This document shows positions 40,977-49,845 of a stretch of DNA of 64,000 nt, piece after piece. Location of the stretch: positions 620,001 through 684,000 of the forward strand of contig JAKVAZ010000006.1 in NCBI GenBank assembly GCA_022447225.1, written 5' to 3'. Position 1 is the stretch's first letter. Every line of letters begins with the position of its first letter. The notes under the pieces were generated by a model. That model was not told the origin of the DNA, ran no database searches, and saw only the letters and a list, made by a program, of their open reading frames with translations. Made by a program: the position numbers and the translations under genes. Source of the stretch: Fuerstiella sp. (GTDB taxonomy: Bacteria > Planctomycetota > Planctomycetia > Planctomycetales > Planctomycetaceae).

Positions 40977-41369
40977 GTCGTGAGTGAGGTCGCACCCGCT
41001 TTTATGATTTTATCATTGCCTTCATTTGACAACCGTTCCAGCTGTATGTCTGCAAACTGACCTGTCGCCTCGTTGCCTCCAACGGATGCCCAACACGGTA
41101 ATCCGACCGCGCTGTACTCATGTCACCGGCAGCCACGGCGTCACTGAACCGGCTTGCGGTGTACAGATCACGTTACCATCTGAAAACACAACGATCCGTC
41201 TACCGAATTCTGAAACCATCAACAGAAGACTTCACAGAAGCTATAATCATCGCGGTGATCCGGACGACTGGTCACTGAAATCCGCTTCCTGTTTCATTGC
41301 GGACATTCTGACGTCACGGCAGTCGCAGTACTGCGAGCCGGGCAGACCTGTCTGCGGAAGGGAATCTCA
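40977..41369. other. Gap between GDSL and Gfo/Idh genes
   Basis: The flanking genes converge here. A long plus-strand frame (41026-41664) runs antisense into the oxidoreductase and is taken as a shadow. No stable hairpin with a T-run was found. Confidence 0.4.
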
Positions 41370-42383
41370 TCACGAGACATCCTGCCAACTGTGCGTATCT
41401 GCTGACCGCAGTGCAGCCAGATTGACACGCAGCGTCTGTAACGCGTCCTCCAGGCTGCACAGTGGTGCGTACTTCCGTTCCAGCACGTCCAGCATAACTT
41501 CGGCGTTCCTGATGTACATGGCGTCACGGCCTTCACGTCTGTGGACTGATTCATGCCACTGCCCGTCGGGTTCGTTCATGAATCGCCAGCGATCTTCGGA
41601 TGCCTGGAACTGCACGGTTCCGTTTTCACAAACGACGGTGAGCTGCCCATGGTTTGGATGCTGATACATATTCAGAGCATAACTGGCCATCACCGTATCG
41701 TGCCGTGCCAAAATGTGCACCGTGTCTTCCACCGTCACACCCTCCAGTTTCTGGTGGCCGGCATCGACTGAAATTCGAGTCATGGGGCCCACCAGCCATT
41801 CCGCCAGATTCAGCATGTGCGTGATCGAATCCTGGATACCCCCTCCGCCTGTCCGATGGTCCGAAAAATAAGTATCGCGATATGCCGGACGGTAATAAGC
41901 GAAATTCTGCCCTGAAGTCATGTAGAGCTGAAGCGGTTTGCCGAACCGGCCGGAATCGAGCGCTGCCTTCATCTCCCTCACCAGTGGACTGGACCGCAAA
42001 TTATAGCTGACGGCGGCGATCAGATTCTTCTGTGTAATCAGTTGCCGGAGTTGCTCGATTCCGTCCAGTGAAGTCGACAGTGGTTTTTCGATGATCACAT
42101 TGCAGCCAGACTGACACGCCTGTAAAGCGATTGGAATATGAGTATGTGCGGGAGATGCAACGAGCACGACGTCCCAGGACTCTGTCAAGGCTTCCTGCAC
42201 ATCACTAAACTGAGACTGTACCTGGTAACGATCTGCAACGGCGTTTCTCAGATCAGCATCAATTTCACAGATACCAGGTTCCGCTCGCCCGGTCTCCAGA
42301 TAACAACGCAGATGACGTTCACCGATGGAACCGGTACCGACGATCAGCATCCGGTGTTTGCTGTTCTTCACTTCGTTGGGCAT
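41370..42383 (-). CDS. Gfo/Idh/MocA-family oxidoreductase (cytoplasmic)
   Basis: About 337 residues. HRMLIVGTGSIGERHLRCYL is the N-terminal Rossmann motif, WDVVLVASPAHTHIPIALQA the second strand, and CNVIIEKPLSTSLDGI carries the catalytic EKP Lys. There is a substrate-domain segment HRTGGGGIQDSITHMLNLAE. No export signal is present, unlike the protein at 11250. The reaction is NAD(P)-dependent sugar or sugar-acid redox. It lies 141 bases downstream of the enolase-superfamily gene on the same strand, so the two may act in one pathway. ATG 42383 is the likeliest start. Confidence 0.85.
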   Translation of the reverse strand: MPNEVKNSKHRMLIVGTGSIGERHLRCYLETGRAEPGICEIDADLRNAVADRYQVQSQFSDVQEALTESWDVVLVASPAHTHIPIALQACQSGCNVIIEKPLSTSLDGIEQLRQLITQKNLIAAVSYNLRSSPLVREMKAALDSGRFGKPLQLYMTSGQNFAYYRPAYRDTYFSDHRTGGGGIQDSITHMLNLAEWLVGPMTRISVDAGHQKLEGVTVEDTVHILARHDTVMASYALNMYQHPNHGQLTVVCENGTVQFQASEDRWRFMNEPDGQWHESVHRREGRDAMYIRNAEVMLDVLERKYAPLCSLEDALQTLRVNLAALRSADTHSWQDVS

Positions 42384-42524
42384 GTTCGCAAAATTCAGAT
42401 TCAGGACGGCTGCCGGACCGGCAGCCGTCAAGTTTACAGGTCGCTCCGACCACCACAGCCGCTGTTCGGTCAGGTCTCATCGCCGGAATTCAAAATGATT
42501 CCGGGCACACTACATACTCAATAC

Positions 42525-43697
42525 TCAGCCAAAGATGTCGTCATTGATCTCCACACCCAGACCAGGACGCCGCTCTAAAGAAACTTCACCGCCTGACGGG
42601 ACCGGTTCCCCGTGAAAAATGGGCTGCACGTCGACTTCCGGCAACTCATCCCAGCACGGCAGCGGAAAGTACTCAATCATCGGGATCGCCGGAAACGCCA
42701 TCGCCAAATGCAGATGCGTAATGCCGTAAGCATGCGGGATCAGTGTGATTCCGGCGGCAACCGCCTGAGCCGCGATCCGACGCCCTTCCGTAAAACCGCC
42801 ACAGCGACGCAGGTCCGGCTGTATGATGTCCATGGCCTGGCGATCGATAATGTCCTGAAAACCGTAGCGAGTGTACTCGTGCTCACCACCTGAAATCGGC
42901 GTACTCGTTTCCTGGCGAAGTTTGGCGTAACTGTTCAGATCATCAGGCACAAAAGGCTCTTCAATCCAGGCCAGATTGTACTTCTCCAACCGACGGCACA
43001 TCTTCTTGGCATACAGAAAGTCCCAGCCCATGTAAGCATCCGCCATGATTTCAATATCATCACCCACAGCAGCACGCACATTGGCAACGTGTTCTTCATT
43101 CGCTTTCATTCCTTCGACACCATTGCCCGGTCCAAATGGAAAACGCATCTTCATGGCACGATAGCCCTCTTTCACATACGCCTGGGCTTCCTCCCGAACT
43201 TTCTCATGACCAACCGGATGGAGAGCAGACGCGTAGACCGGAACCGACGGATGCACAGGTCCGCCCAGCAATTCATAGACCGGCCTGCCTGAAGCCTTAC
43301 CCAGAAGATCCCACAGAGCAATATCAATAGCGCTGATGGCCTGCAGAGCAGCCCCCTTGCGACCGTACGGCAATGTGCCTCGGTAAAGTCGGTCCCAGAT
43401 CCCTTCGACTTCGCAGGGATCCTGTCCGATCAGCAGTCGCTGCAGATGATTTTCGACCACCAGACCGACTGCACGGCATCCGTCTTCACACCAGCCGACA
43501 CCGCAAATTCCATCGCTGGTTTCGATCTCAACAACCGCCATTCCGGAATCCCAAAACCATGAGCCGCGGGCTTCCTGGAATTCGGGATAGATATCAAGCG
43601 GTGTGACCAGCGGCAGTGTCTTTTCCCGCTCTGCCAAATGGCCCCATATCGATCGGTCGGCGTGACGAACTCTGACAGACTGAATCTTCATACTCAT
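42525..43697 (-). CDS. Enolase-superfamily sugar-acid dehydratase (mandelate racemase group)
   Basis: About 390 residues. The barrel region has YRAMKMRFPFG at the KxK position (here K-x-R), metal ligands in IMADAYMGWD (Asp), LAWIEEPFVPDDL (Glu) and ISGGEHEYTRYG (Glu), then the MDIIQPDLRRCGG Asp and LIPHAYG His. These are the catalytic His-Asp pair of the mandelate-racemase-type dehydratases. The end PGLGVEIND resembles L-rhamnonate dehydratase, so dehydration of an L-sugar acid to a 2-keto-3-deoxy acid is my best guess. HpaI-type aldolase at 10397 could act next, but the genes are far apart. Start 43697 or 43691. Confidence 0.82.
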   Translation of the reverse strand: MSMKIQSVRVRHADRSIWGHLAEREKTLPLVTPLDIYPEFQEARGSWFWDSGMAVVEIETSDGICGVGWCEDGCRAVGLVVENHLQRLLIGQDPCEVEGIWDRLYRGTLPYGRKGAALQAISAIDIALWDLLGKASGRPVYELLGGPVHPSVPVYASALHPVGHEKVREEAQAYVKEGYRAMKMRFPFGPGNGVEGMKANEEHVANVRAAVGDDIEIMADAYMGWDFLYAKKMCRRLEKYNLAWIEEPFVPDDLNSYAKLRQETSTPISGGEHEYTRYGFQDIIDRQAMDIIQPDLRRCGGFTEGRRIAAQAVAAGITLIPHAYGITHLHLAMAFPAIPMIEYFPLPCWDELPEVDVQPIFHGEPVPSGGEVSLERRPGLGVEINDDIFG

Positions 43698-44032
43698 ACC
43701 AAAGGCTGCAGGTGCCTGATGACGGGAACCCAACGGTTCACAAAACGCTCCGGATTGACGGTCACCCGTAGGACAACGTTCAGTGGAATGGGTCCTAACT
43801 ATATCCGTGATCCCGACCGATATACCAGGCAGCGTGTTTTGACAGAACAACTGCAGTCACAAATCAACATCACCAGCTTCCATGCAGTCGACTGAGACTC
43901 CCGCCAACCTGCTAAAAAAGGACACGAGATCGATTGAGTGCCTTGTTTCCTCAGTCAGAGCCGTCGTAACCGGCCCTGCCCACGAAACACTGACGGCCAC
44001 TCAATGAACTCCTCACGAAATTCGATTTTCCG
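43698..44032. other. Gap upstream of the dehydratase gene
   Basis: This minus-strand gap of 335 bases should carry the dehydratase promoter. No gene, repeat or terminator was recognised. Confidence 0.4.
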
Positions 44033-44767
44033 TCATTTCTCCGCGGCCGCCGAGCCCTGCAGGTGAGCCGCCACTTCATCAACCGGCATCACGTCGCCCA
44101 GATCAATGTCGATATCCAGTAAATTGACCCGGTGCATGATCTCACATCGTTCGCCAACCGCTTCACGAGGAACGATCACACGAAAGCTGTCGACAGCATC
44201 CCGACACGTGGCATACACGCAGTGACTGGTGCTCAATCCGGTCACAATCAGTGTGTCGACTCCCAGTGAAGTCAGCATCTCGTGCAGATTCGTTCCTTTA
44301 AAACACGAAGCATATCGTTTCAGAATCAGTTTCTCGGATGGTCGTCGCTGCAGTCGTTCATCCAGTTCAAGCAGAGCCGTGTCCTCCGGTTTCAGGTCCA
44401 TGAAAAGCTTTTTATTCTGAGGACTGGGTGGATCGGCCGGATCTAAAGCGAGTGAAGTAAAAAAAATCGGGATGCCGGCGTCTCTGGCTTCCGCCAGAAC
44501 TCTGCAGGTGGCCTCAACAACTGAGTCGGCCTGTGTCCCCATCTGATGCTGTGAGCGGGTCCAGTACACGGCCAGGTCAATCACAATCAACGCCGGCCGT
44601 GAACCAAATCCAACACGGTGCCCCCAGTCCTGCTGCAAATATCGCTGCCGGAGATCATCAAGATGCCGGATCAGCGGACCACGCAGTTCATCGGGCAGTG
44701 ACAGTTCAGATGATCCGAAATTAAGGCCGTTGTTTTCCGACATAATAAATGAATTCTCGCTATTCAT
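44033..44767 (-). CDS. Isochorismatase-family cysteine hydrolase
   Basis: About 244 residues. The Asp of RPALIVIDLAVYW, the Lys of LILKRYASCFKG and the Cys of GLSTSHCVYATCRDAV are the Asp-Lys-Cys triad of the family. Members hydrolyse amides or vinyl ethers: N-carbamoylsarcosine, nicotinamide, biuret, isochorismate. The N-terminal extension of about 45 residues with a coiled helix (RGPLIRHLDDLRQRYL) recalls N-carbamoylsarcosine amidase-like members. The substrate is uncertain. The start could be 44806, 44767 or 44743; none has a clear ribosome site. Confidence 0.8.
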   Translation of the reverse strand: MNSENSFIMSENNGLNFGSSELSLPDELRGPLIRHLDDLRQRYLQQDWGHRVGFGSRPALIVIDLAVYWTRSQHQMGTQADSVVEATCRVLAEARDAGIPIFFTSLALDPADPPSPQNKKLFMDLKPEDTALLELDERLQRRPSEKLILKRYASCFKGTNLHEMLTSLGVDTLIVTGLSTSHCVYATCRDAVDSFRVIVPREAVGERCEIMHRVNLLDIDIDLGDVMPVDEVAAHLQGSAAAEK

Positions 44768-45255
44768 CAGGTTTTCGTTGTCCCGCAGAGCAGATGTTCG
44801 ATCCACAGGAGTCGTTGGTACAACAAGCCAAAGAGTATCATCGAAACCCGAATATTGACAGAAAGTAAGAAGGTGTGAATGACGGGCCTGGATTCATCAA
44901 GCACATTTGAGTCGGCTGGCAGCGACAACAAAGCAGATGCCATACACCGACCAATGTTTCCGAATGTCGGTTTGCTGTTTTCCGACCGACTTCAACGGAA
45001 TGATCTCCTGTGACATCGGCAAGGGGATCTGACCGCGTCCGGATATCTGCATCCGCATGCCAACAACCCGACGCTTCCCCCCTGGAAAAGAAAATGACGG
45101 CCTGCCAAGGTTGGTGCCGGTCACATCCCTGCGGGACCAGCATGAGACGTTCTTGTTTCCGGCCTCACGTTGCAGGTCCACGGCCTGACAGATATCTGTG
45201 GCTACGCCGTTAAACCCTTCCTGCATCAGAAGCCTCCGCGTGGTCATTCACACAG
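44768..45255. other. Gap, two weak minus-strand frames
   Basis: Frames of about 100 and 115 codons occur on the minus strand (44838-45143 and 44897-45247). They overlap each other and show no family pattern or ribosome site, so I do not call them genes. Confidence 0.35.
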
Positions 45256-46842
45256 CTATACCTGCTCAAATCGATATGAGAACACATCCCCGTCGCGCAC
45301 AACAAACCTCAACCGCACCGACTGACCGGCCAGTGCACCAACGTCAGCGTTCATGTCTTTCCAAGCTGCCACCATATTCAAGGAATCCCCATACAGTTCA
45401 TGGGACTCGGCAAGACTATACCCCGGTACAGGACTCCCGTCCGGATTCTGAATCTCCACCTTTACACTGCCCGCTGCGGACGTAGAAACATTCAGCGACA
45501 GCCGATTTCCTTCATATCGAACGGGTGTGGTGACCAGCTCCCCGCCGGCAAGTGGTGCATGCATCGACACAAAGCCGTCGATTCGCAGCACGTACCGTCG
45601 GAACTGTCCTGGATGGTGCTGATGTGAGTTCTCGCTGACATAGACCGACAGTTCCGGGGGAGCGTCTTCGATGTGAGACTTTGTTTCAACCAGACCATGG
45701 TTCTGGTAGGTATCCCCGTAGAACCAGCTTTGGGTTTTCCGCAGGCCCGGACGGATGAACGACTCCGGCCACACATAAAACTCTTTAGCGTCGCGGCTGG
45801 CCATGAACATACCATCGGTCACCGCAGTTCCCTCGCGCTGATGCTTCGCACCCCGGAGTTTTCGATAGTCATATTGCGGCAGTTGTGTGGCCGCCCACGT
45901 CCAGCCTCGATCGATGTAACGCGTTGGGAATCCGAGGTAAACGTGCGGTGCTCGATAGTACGGGATGACCTGATTGGTGTAGAGCTGACTGACGCGGCCG
46001 GGAAGCCTGTTATCCGGGTCCCCGTCCTTCACGGGTGAAGCATCGGCGGACTCACTGCGATGACGGTGCACGCGGTAGCTGAGAAACTCCGGATCTGTCC
46101 AGTGCACGAAGTCGTCGGACGTGCCGGTGCGAATGTCACGACCGTCCCGGAAGTCGCGGTGGAATTCGCGATAAACGCCAGCTTCTGAGTCCCAGAACGC
46201 AAGGTTCAGGGAATCGAATGCACCTTTCGCAATGACGGGTTTCTGCTGAACCGGCTTAAATGCCACACCGTCCGCAGAAACGAAGGCCTGCAGCCCTTTT
46301 TTGTAATCTCCGGCAAGCGCTTTGAATTTTTCCTCTGCGGGACATTCAGGACGTTCATCCAGAAACGGAGCGAAATTATGACTCCCGACGCCCTTCCAGA
46401 TAATGTTGTTGTTCTTCGAGCCCTCGAATTCAAACAGTCCCAGATTCGGCCGTGTCCAGTGAATACCGTCCGTACTTTCCGCGTAGCAGGCGGTTTCAGG
46501 ATGAGGATTCACATAGCCGTCCTCGGTGTAAATGACGTCACTGCCACGGTAATACATCCGGTAGATGTCACCGTCTCGAAAGACTTTCATATAGGCGCAG
46601 GTTGCCCCTTCCCAGGAACGGTCGGTGACCAGTGAAACTTCTCGCGGTTCCGGCTGATGCAGTGCGAGCTGCCCCCCACCGGTGATTCGTGCTATGAGAG
46701 AATCTTCAACAAATAATTCGCGTCGCGAGGCTATGTTCGTCGACTGTTCACGATCAGCAGCAAACACCAAACCACCCCCCGCAGCCGCCATTCCGATGGC
46801 ACCGGTCGTCTTCATCCATTCACGTCGTGAGAACCGCATCAT
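45256..46842 (-). CDS. Tat-exported protein, glycoside-hydrolase-like beta-propeller
   Basis: 528 residues. FSRREWMKTTGAIGMAAAGG is a textbook twin-arginine leader. The mature part carries repeated Ser/Asp-x-DG-x-x-W units (YAESTDGIHWTRPNLGLFEF, TSDDFVHWTDPEFL) like the five-bladed propellers of GH32/43/62/68/117/130-type enzymes. A C-terminal jelly-roll region (RYVLRIDGFVSMHAPLAGGE) is typical of planctomycete secreted 'glycosyl hydrolase family 32-like' proteins. The catalytic acids cannot be placed with confidence, so polysaccharide cleavage is an inference. ATG 46842 gives the leader; the next codon is also ATG. Confidence 0.72.
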   Translation of the reverse strand: MMRFSRREWMKTTGAIGMAAAGGGLVFAADREQSTNIASRRELFVEDSLIARITGGGQLALHQPEPREVSLVTDRSWEGATCAYMKVFRDGDIYRMYYRGSDVIYTEDGYVNPHPETACYAESTDGIHWTRPNLGLFEFEGSKNNNIIWKGVGSHNFAPFLDERPECPAEEKFKALAGDYKKGLQAFVSADGVAFKPVQQKPVIAKGAFDSLNLAFWDSEAGVYREFHRDFRDGRDIRTGTSDDFVHWTDPEFLSYRVHRHRSESADASPVKDGDPDNRLPGRVSQLYTNQVIPYYRAPHVYLGFPTRYIDRGWTWAATQLPQYDYRKLRGAKHQREGTAVTDGMFMASRDAKEFYVWPESFIRPGLRKTQSWFYGDTYQNHGLVETKSHIEDAPPELSVYVSENSHQHHPGQFRRYVLRIDGFVSMHAPLAGGELVTTPVRYEGNRLSLNVSTSAAGSVKVEIQNPDGSPVPGYSLAESHELYGDSLNMVAAWKDMNADVGALAGQSVRLRFVVRDGDVFSYRFEQV

Positions 46843-47250
46843 GTCATTCCTGTATTCGATTCAGTCGCCGCTGCCCGCACTGATACGGCCGCCGGAGTCA
46901 GATCTTCGTGTGGCCGGCCCAGAAAACAAGCGGTACCGGCACCGTAAGTTTAATCAAAAAATTCCGTTCATCGTATGATCAGAGCGGCCTCGCTGCCCTC
47001 CTTTTGATCCGTCTGCCATTCCCACAGTGCAGGAACGTCGCAGCAATCCCGTCATCCGTCCACAGTCCCGTGTTCCCGTTCGGTAAACAATACAGATAAC
47101 GCCGACAGTAACATCAACCCATTCACGCAAAACGAATCGACTCCGGTCACCGTTTTCCAATGCCACACGCAGGATTGTCATCACTGTTGAAATGAATTTC
47201 TGCCACAGCCGGTTTCGATCGACCGTTCACAAATCGTGCTGATGACGGCA
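46843..47250. other. Gap between exported hydrolase-like and MFS genes
   Basis: This is a 408-base gap between two minus-strand genes and should hold the promoter of the propeller gene. No coding, RNA or repeat feature was recognised. Confidence 0.4.
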
Positions 47251-48510
47251 CTACTCAGACTGAGGATCGTTGTGATCATCCTGCACAGAACCGGGGAGTT
47301 CGGTCATGGTCCATAAAGAAGGGAACAACCTGCTCCACAGTATCGTGATGACCAGAGTCGTCGTCCCCCCCACAACCGCGGCGGGAACGATCCCCCACCA
47401 TGCCGCAGTGACCCCGGACTCGAATTCTCCAAGTTCGTTGGAAGCGCCAATGAATACGGAGCTCACAGCGCTGACACGCCCGCGGATGGCGTCCGGCGTC
47501 TCCAGCTGGATCAGCATATGTCGAATATAAACGCTTACCATGTCACCGGCGCCCATCGTAATCAGAGCCAGCATAGACAACGGAAACGACTTCGACAGAC
47601 CAAACACCACAATGGAGACACCGAATACCGCAACACCCGCAAACAGCCACCGACCGACATTCCGTACGATGGGACAAAAAACCAGCAGAACGGCCGTCAC
47701 GCCCGCACCAATCGCCGGAGCCGTCCGCAGCAGTCCCAGTCCTTCGGGGCCGGTTGCCAGAGTGTCACGCGCAAATGCCGGAAGCAGGGCCACGGCCCCG
47801 CCAAACAGCACTGCAAACAGGTCCAGTGAAATGGCTCCCAGAATCACGGGCCGTGCACGTACAAACCGCAACCCCGCCAGCAATGCCTGTCGTTTTGCCG
47901 GTTCAGTCGACGGTACGACCGCAGGCACACGAACCCGCTGCATCAGCAGTACAGAGGTACAAAGTATGATGCTCACCAGCGAGTAAACAACCTCCGGACC
48001 AAACACATAAAGCAGTCCGCCCAGTGCCGGACCGGCAATCGTAGCCACGTGACTCAAAGATGAGTTCAGGGCCACAGCACCTGGAAAAGCAATCCTCGGA
48101 ACCAGATTGGGCGTGATGGCCTGGGAAGCCGGCATGGCGAAGGCTCGTGCGGAACCAAACAACACAAGTACGGCAAATACGGGCCATACGGCAGTCAACT
48201 CCAAAAGCGACCGGGCAAGCAGCAGCAAAGCGCACAGCGTCTCAACACCGAAGCAACGCGACAGGATCAGTTTTCTGTTGACCCGGTCCGCAATCTGACC
48301 GGCCGGTAACACAAGCACCACAAAAGGCAGGAACTGAGCAAGTCCGATGAAACCCAGATCCAGCGGGTTACCGGTGGCTTCATAGATCTGCCAGCCGATC
48401 GCCACACTCTGCATCTGCACAGCTAACGTGGTCAGGAAGCGAGCTGTCGCATAGTGGCGGAAATTGGTATAGGCAAACGCCGACGCCGAGGTCCCTTCTG
48501 CATCACTCAC
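47251..48510 (-). CDS. MFS transporter (EntS/MFS_3-type exporter)
   Basis: About 419 residues with 10-12 membrane segments. TM1 begins after FRHYATARFLTTLAVQMQSV, followed by GWQIYEATGNPLDLGFIG and AGQIADRVNRKLIL, the A-motif of enterobactin-exporter-like MFS proteins. It exports a siderophore or small hydrophobic molecule. GTG 48510 is preceded by GGAG at 6 bases and gives the usual short N-terminus. A TTG at 48615 would add a (DSHG)4 tail, but TTG with no ribosome site is unlikely. The four 12-bp repeats then lie in the leader. Confidence 0.85.
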   Translation of the reverse strand: MSDAEGTSASAFAYTNFRHYATARFLTTLAVQMQSVAIGWQIYEATGNPLDLGFIGLAQFLPFVVLVLPAGQIADRVNRKLILSRCFGVETLCALLLLARSLLELTAVWPVFAVLVLFGSARAFAMPASQAITPNLVPRIAFPGAVALNSSLSHVATIAGPALGGLLYVFGPEVVYSLVSIILCTSVLLMQRVRVPAVVPSTEPAKRQALLAGLRFVRARPVILGAISLDLFAVLFGGAVALLPAFARDTLATGPEGLGLLRTAPAIGAGVTAVLLVFCPIVRNVGRWLFAGVAVFGVSIVVFGLSKSFPLSMLALITMGAGDMVSVYIRHMLIQLETPDAIRGRVSAVSSVFIGASNELGEFESGVTAAWWGIVPAAVVGGTTTLVITILWSRLFPSLWTMTELPGSVQDDHNDPQSE

Positions 48511-48525
48511 AATGGTCTCCGCGGC

Positions 48526-48573
48526 ACCGTGGGAATCACCGTGGGAATCACCGTGGGAATCACCGTGGGAATC
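48526..48573 (-). repeat. Four perfect 12-bp tandem repeats in the MFS leader
   Basis: The unit GATTCCCACGGT (minus strand) is repeated four times without mismatch, ending about 15 bases before the GTG start at 48510. If the upstream TTG were used it would encode DSHGDSHGDSHGDSHG. Such perfect short repeats often vary in copy number by slippage and could tune expression or bind a regulator. Confidence 0.85.
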
Positions 48574-49354
48574 ACTGGAAAACAGGATCCAACCGGACCG
48601 CGACCAATGCTCCAAATCAACAGCAACGGATCACATCGGGAAAAACTTCGGAATCTGGAAACAAAAATCGACCGCACTCTCAAACCTTTCACAGGAATCC
48701 TGCGACAACGGAGGGATCGACGCCATCAGACCGACCATTCAGCAGGAGTATCTCATTTTGCGTTGAGACATCAACAACACCGCACCACCAAATAATTTCG
48801 AACAACCGTACACGGAGCCAAAACAGATCAGCTTTCTGCGACCTATGTCGCTCGACTACTAGTTCGTTGACATCGATCGTTTGGACCGCCTCGACGTACC
48901 GTCCTTGCTTACTCTGACAGACACTGGCAATCAGGTTCCTGGTGTCAGCTCAGCAGAATCAACCGATGCAGCGACTCACTTTCAGGGTCTCAGGCTTCGG
49001 TTGCCTGGTCCTGTCGGTTCTTCTATTGAATGAGACTGGACGTCTGCCCAGCAACGTGCATCTGAGTGAATTTCGCTGAGATCCGCCTCTTTAAAACTTG
49101 TGGCTATGCAGACACTGGCATGTGTCTGCAGTACAGAATTGAAGAGCAACTCAATGAATCTCAACGGTCAATGCCGGCTCAATATGTTCTGCAGTCACTT
49201 GTTACCATTCATTGTAAAGGCACTGCTGCCGAACAACTTCGACAGGTGGTGAGTCAGACAGCCAATTGTCTTCGGGGGGGGCAGCGAAGTGCTACCGGAA
49301 TAACAGTTGCCAGGATTCTCCGGAAAATCAGCGATTCATTTGTCGGACTCGCCG
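48574..49354. other. Large gap, no recognised gene
   Basis: About 780 bases between the MFS leader and the tRNA promoter. A 123-codon plus-strand frame (49066-49437) runs into the tRNA and has no family pattern. A run of seven or more G lies near 49274-49280. Nothing else was recognised. Confidence 0.4.
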
Positions 49355-49382
49355 TTGAGGGCCCTGAAAAACCTGCTAAACT
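49355..49382 (+). promoter_or_regulatory. Probable sigma-70-type promoter of the tRNA gene
   Basis: TTGAGG (49355-49360) and TAAACT (49377-49382), each 4 of 6 to the consensus, are separated by 16 bases. They lie about 45 bases before the mature tRNA 5' end. Confidence 0.35.
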
Positions 49383-49427
49383 CCGCCGCCTCATATTTCG
49401 GAAACTGGTTAGTCAGTCAAACAATCC

Positions 49428-49501
49428 GGCGGTGTAGCTCAGTTGGTTAGAGCAGCGGAATCATAATCCGCGTGTCGGGGGTTCGAGTCCCTCCACCGCT
49501 A
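49428..49501 (+). tRNA. tRNA with CAT anticodon (elongator Met, or Ile2)
   Basis: A complete cloverleaf of 74 bases. Acceptor GGCGGTG pairs with CACCGCT (one G-U), the D-arm is GCTC...GAGC, and the anticodon arm GCGGA-ATCATAA-TCCGC gives CAT. The T-arm is GGGGG-TTCGAGT-CCCTC and the discriminator is A. The CCA end is not encoded. The anticodon stem lacks the three G-C pairs of initiator tRNA, and position 1-72 is paired, so this is elongator Met or the lysidine-modified Ile2 type. Confidence 0.95.
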
Positions 49502-49509
49502 CTCGAGTT

Positions 49510-49550
49510 CCCCGGAAAGCCCAGTGTTTTCCGGGGTTTCTCGTTTTGCT
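49510..49550 (+). terminator. Rho-independent terminator after the tRNA
   Basis: A 9-bp stem CCCCGGAAA (49510-49518) with TTTCCGGGG (49528-49536) and a 9-base loop is followed by TTTCTCGTTTT. It starts 8 bases after the tRNA. Confidence 0.85.
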
Positions 49551-49845
49551 CACTTGATGACTTGTTCATTGATCATGAGTGTTAGACCATTGTGCCGTCC
49601 GTGGGACTGCTGGTTGAATCATTTTTCTGACGTACAGACTGACGGTCATCAACTCTGTCAAAATGTCCGTCAATGACCATTGGGCCGGAGTCAAACTGCA
49701 GCTTACTCGAATGATCAGTCCGGCCGGCAGCCCCAGATATCAAAATTGTCTTCATTCAATCAGTTGGTCCTGTCGCTGGTAAGCAGGAAAATTTCTCGCG
49801 ATAGTATGACTCGTTAGAAACTTCCTATCTGCAGGACTTGACCGG
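49551..49845. other. Gap upstream of the Sel1 lipoprotein gene
   Basis: No gene or structured element was recognised here; it is the likely promoter region of the lipoprotein gene that starts at 49846. Confidence 0.4.

Noticed and set aside
41026-41664. 212-codon plus-strand frame
   Set aside because: It runs antisense through a well-supported Gfo/Idh/MocA gene.
47540-47986. 148-codon plus-strand frame
   Set aside because: It is antisense to the MFS gene, with Arg/Thr/Pro-rich sequence typical of shadow frames.
48526-48573. Tandem repeats as a CRISPR array
   Set aside because: The units are 12 bases with no spacers between them, so this is a simple tandem repeat.
48511-48615. TTG 48615 as MFS start giving a DSHG-repeat N-terminus
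   Set aside because: TTG without a ribosome site is weaker than GTG 48510 with GGAG; kept as an alternative only.
49066-49437. 123-codon frame upstream of the tRNA
   Set aside because: It ends inside the tRNA gene and has no family pattern.
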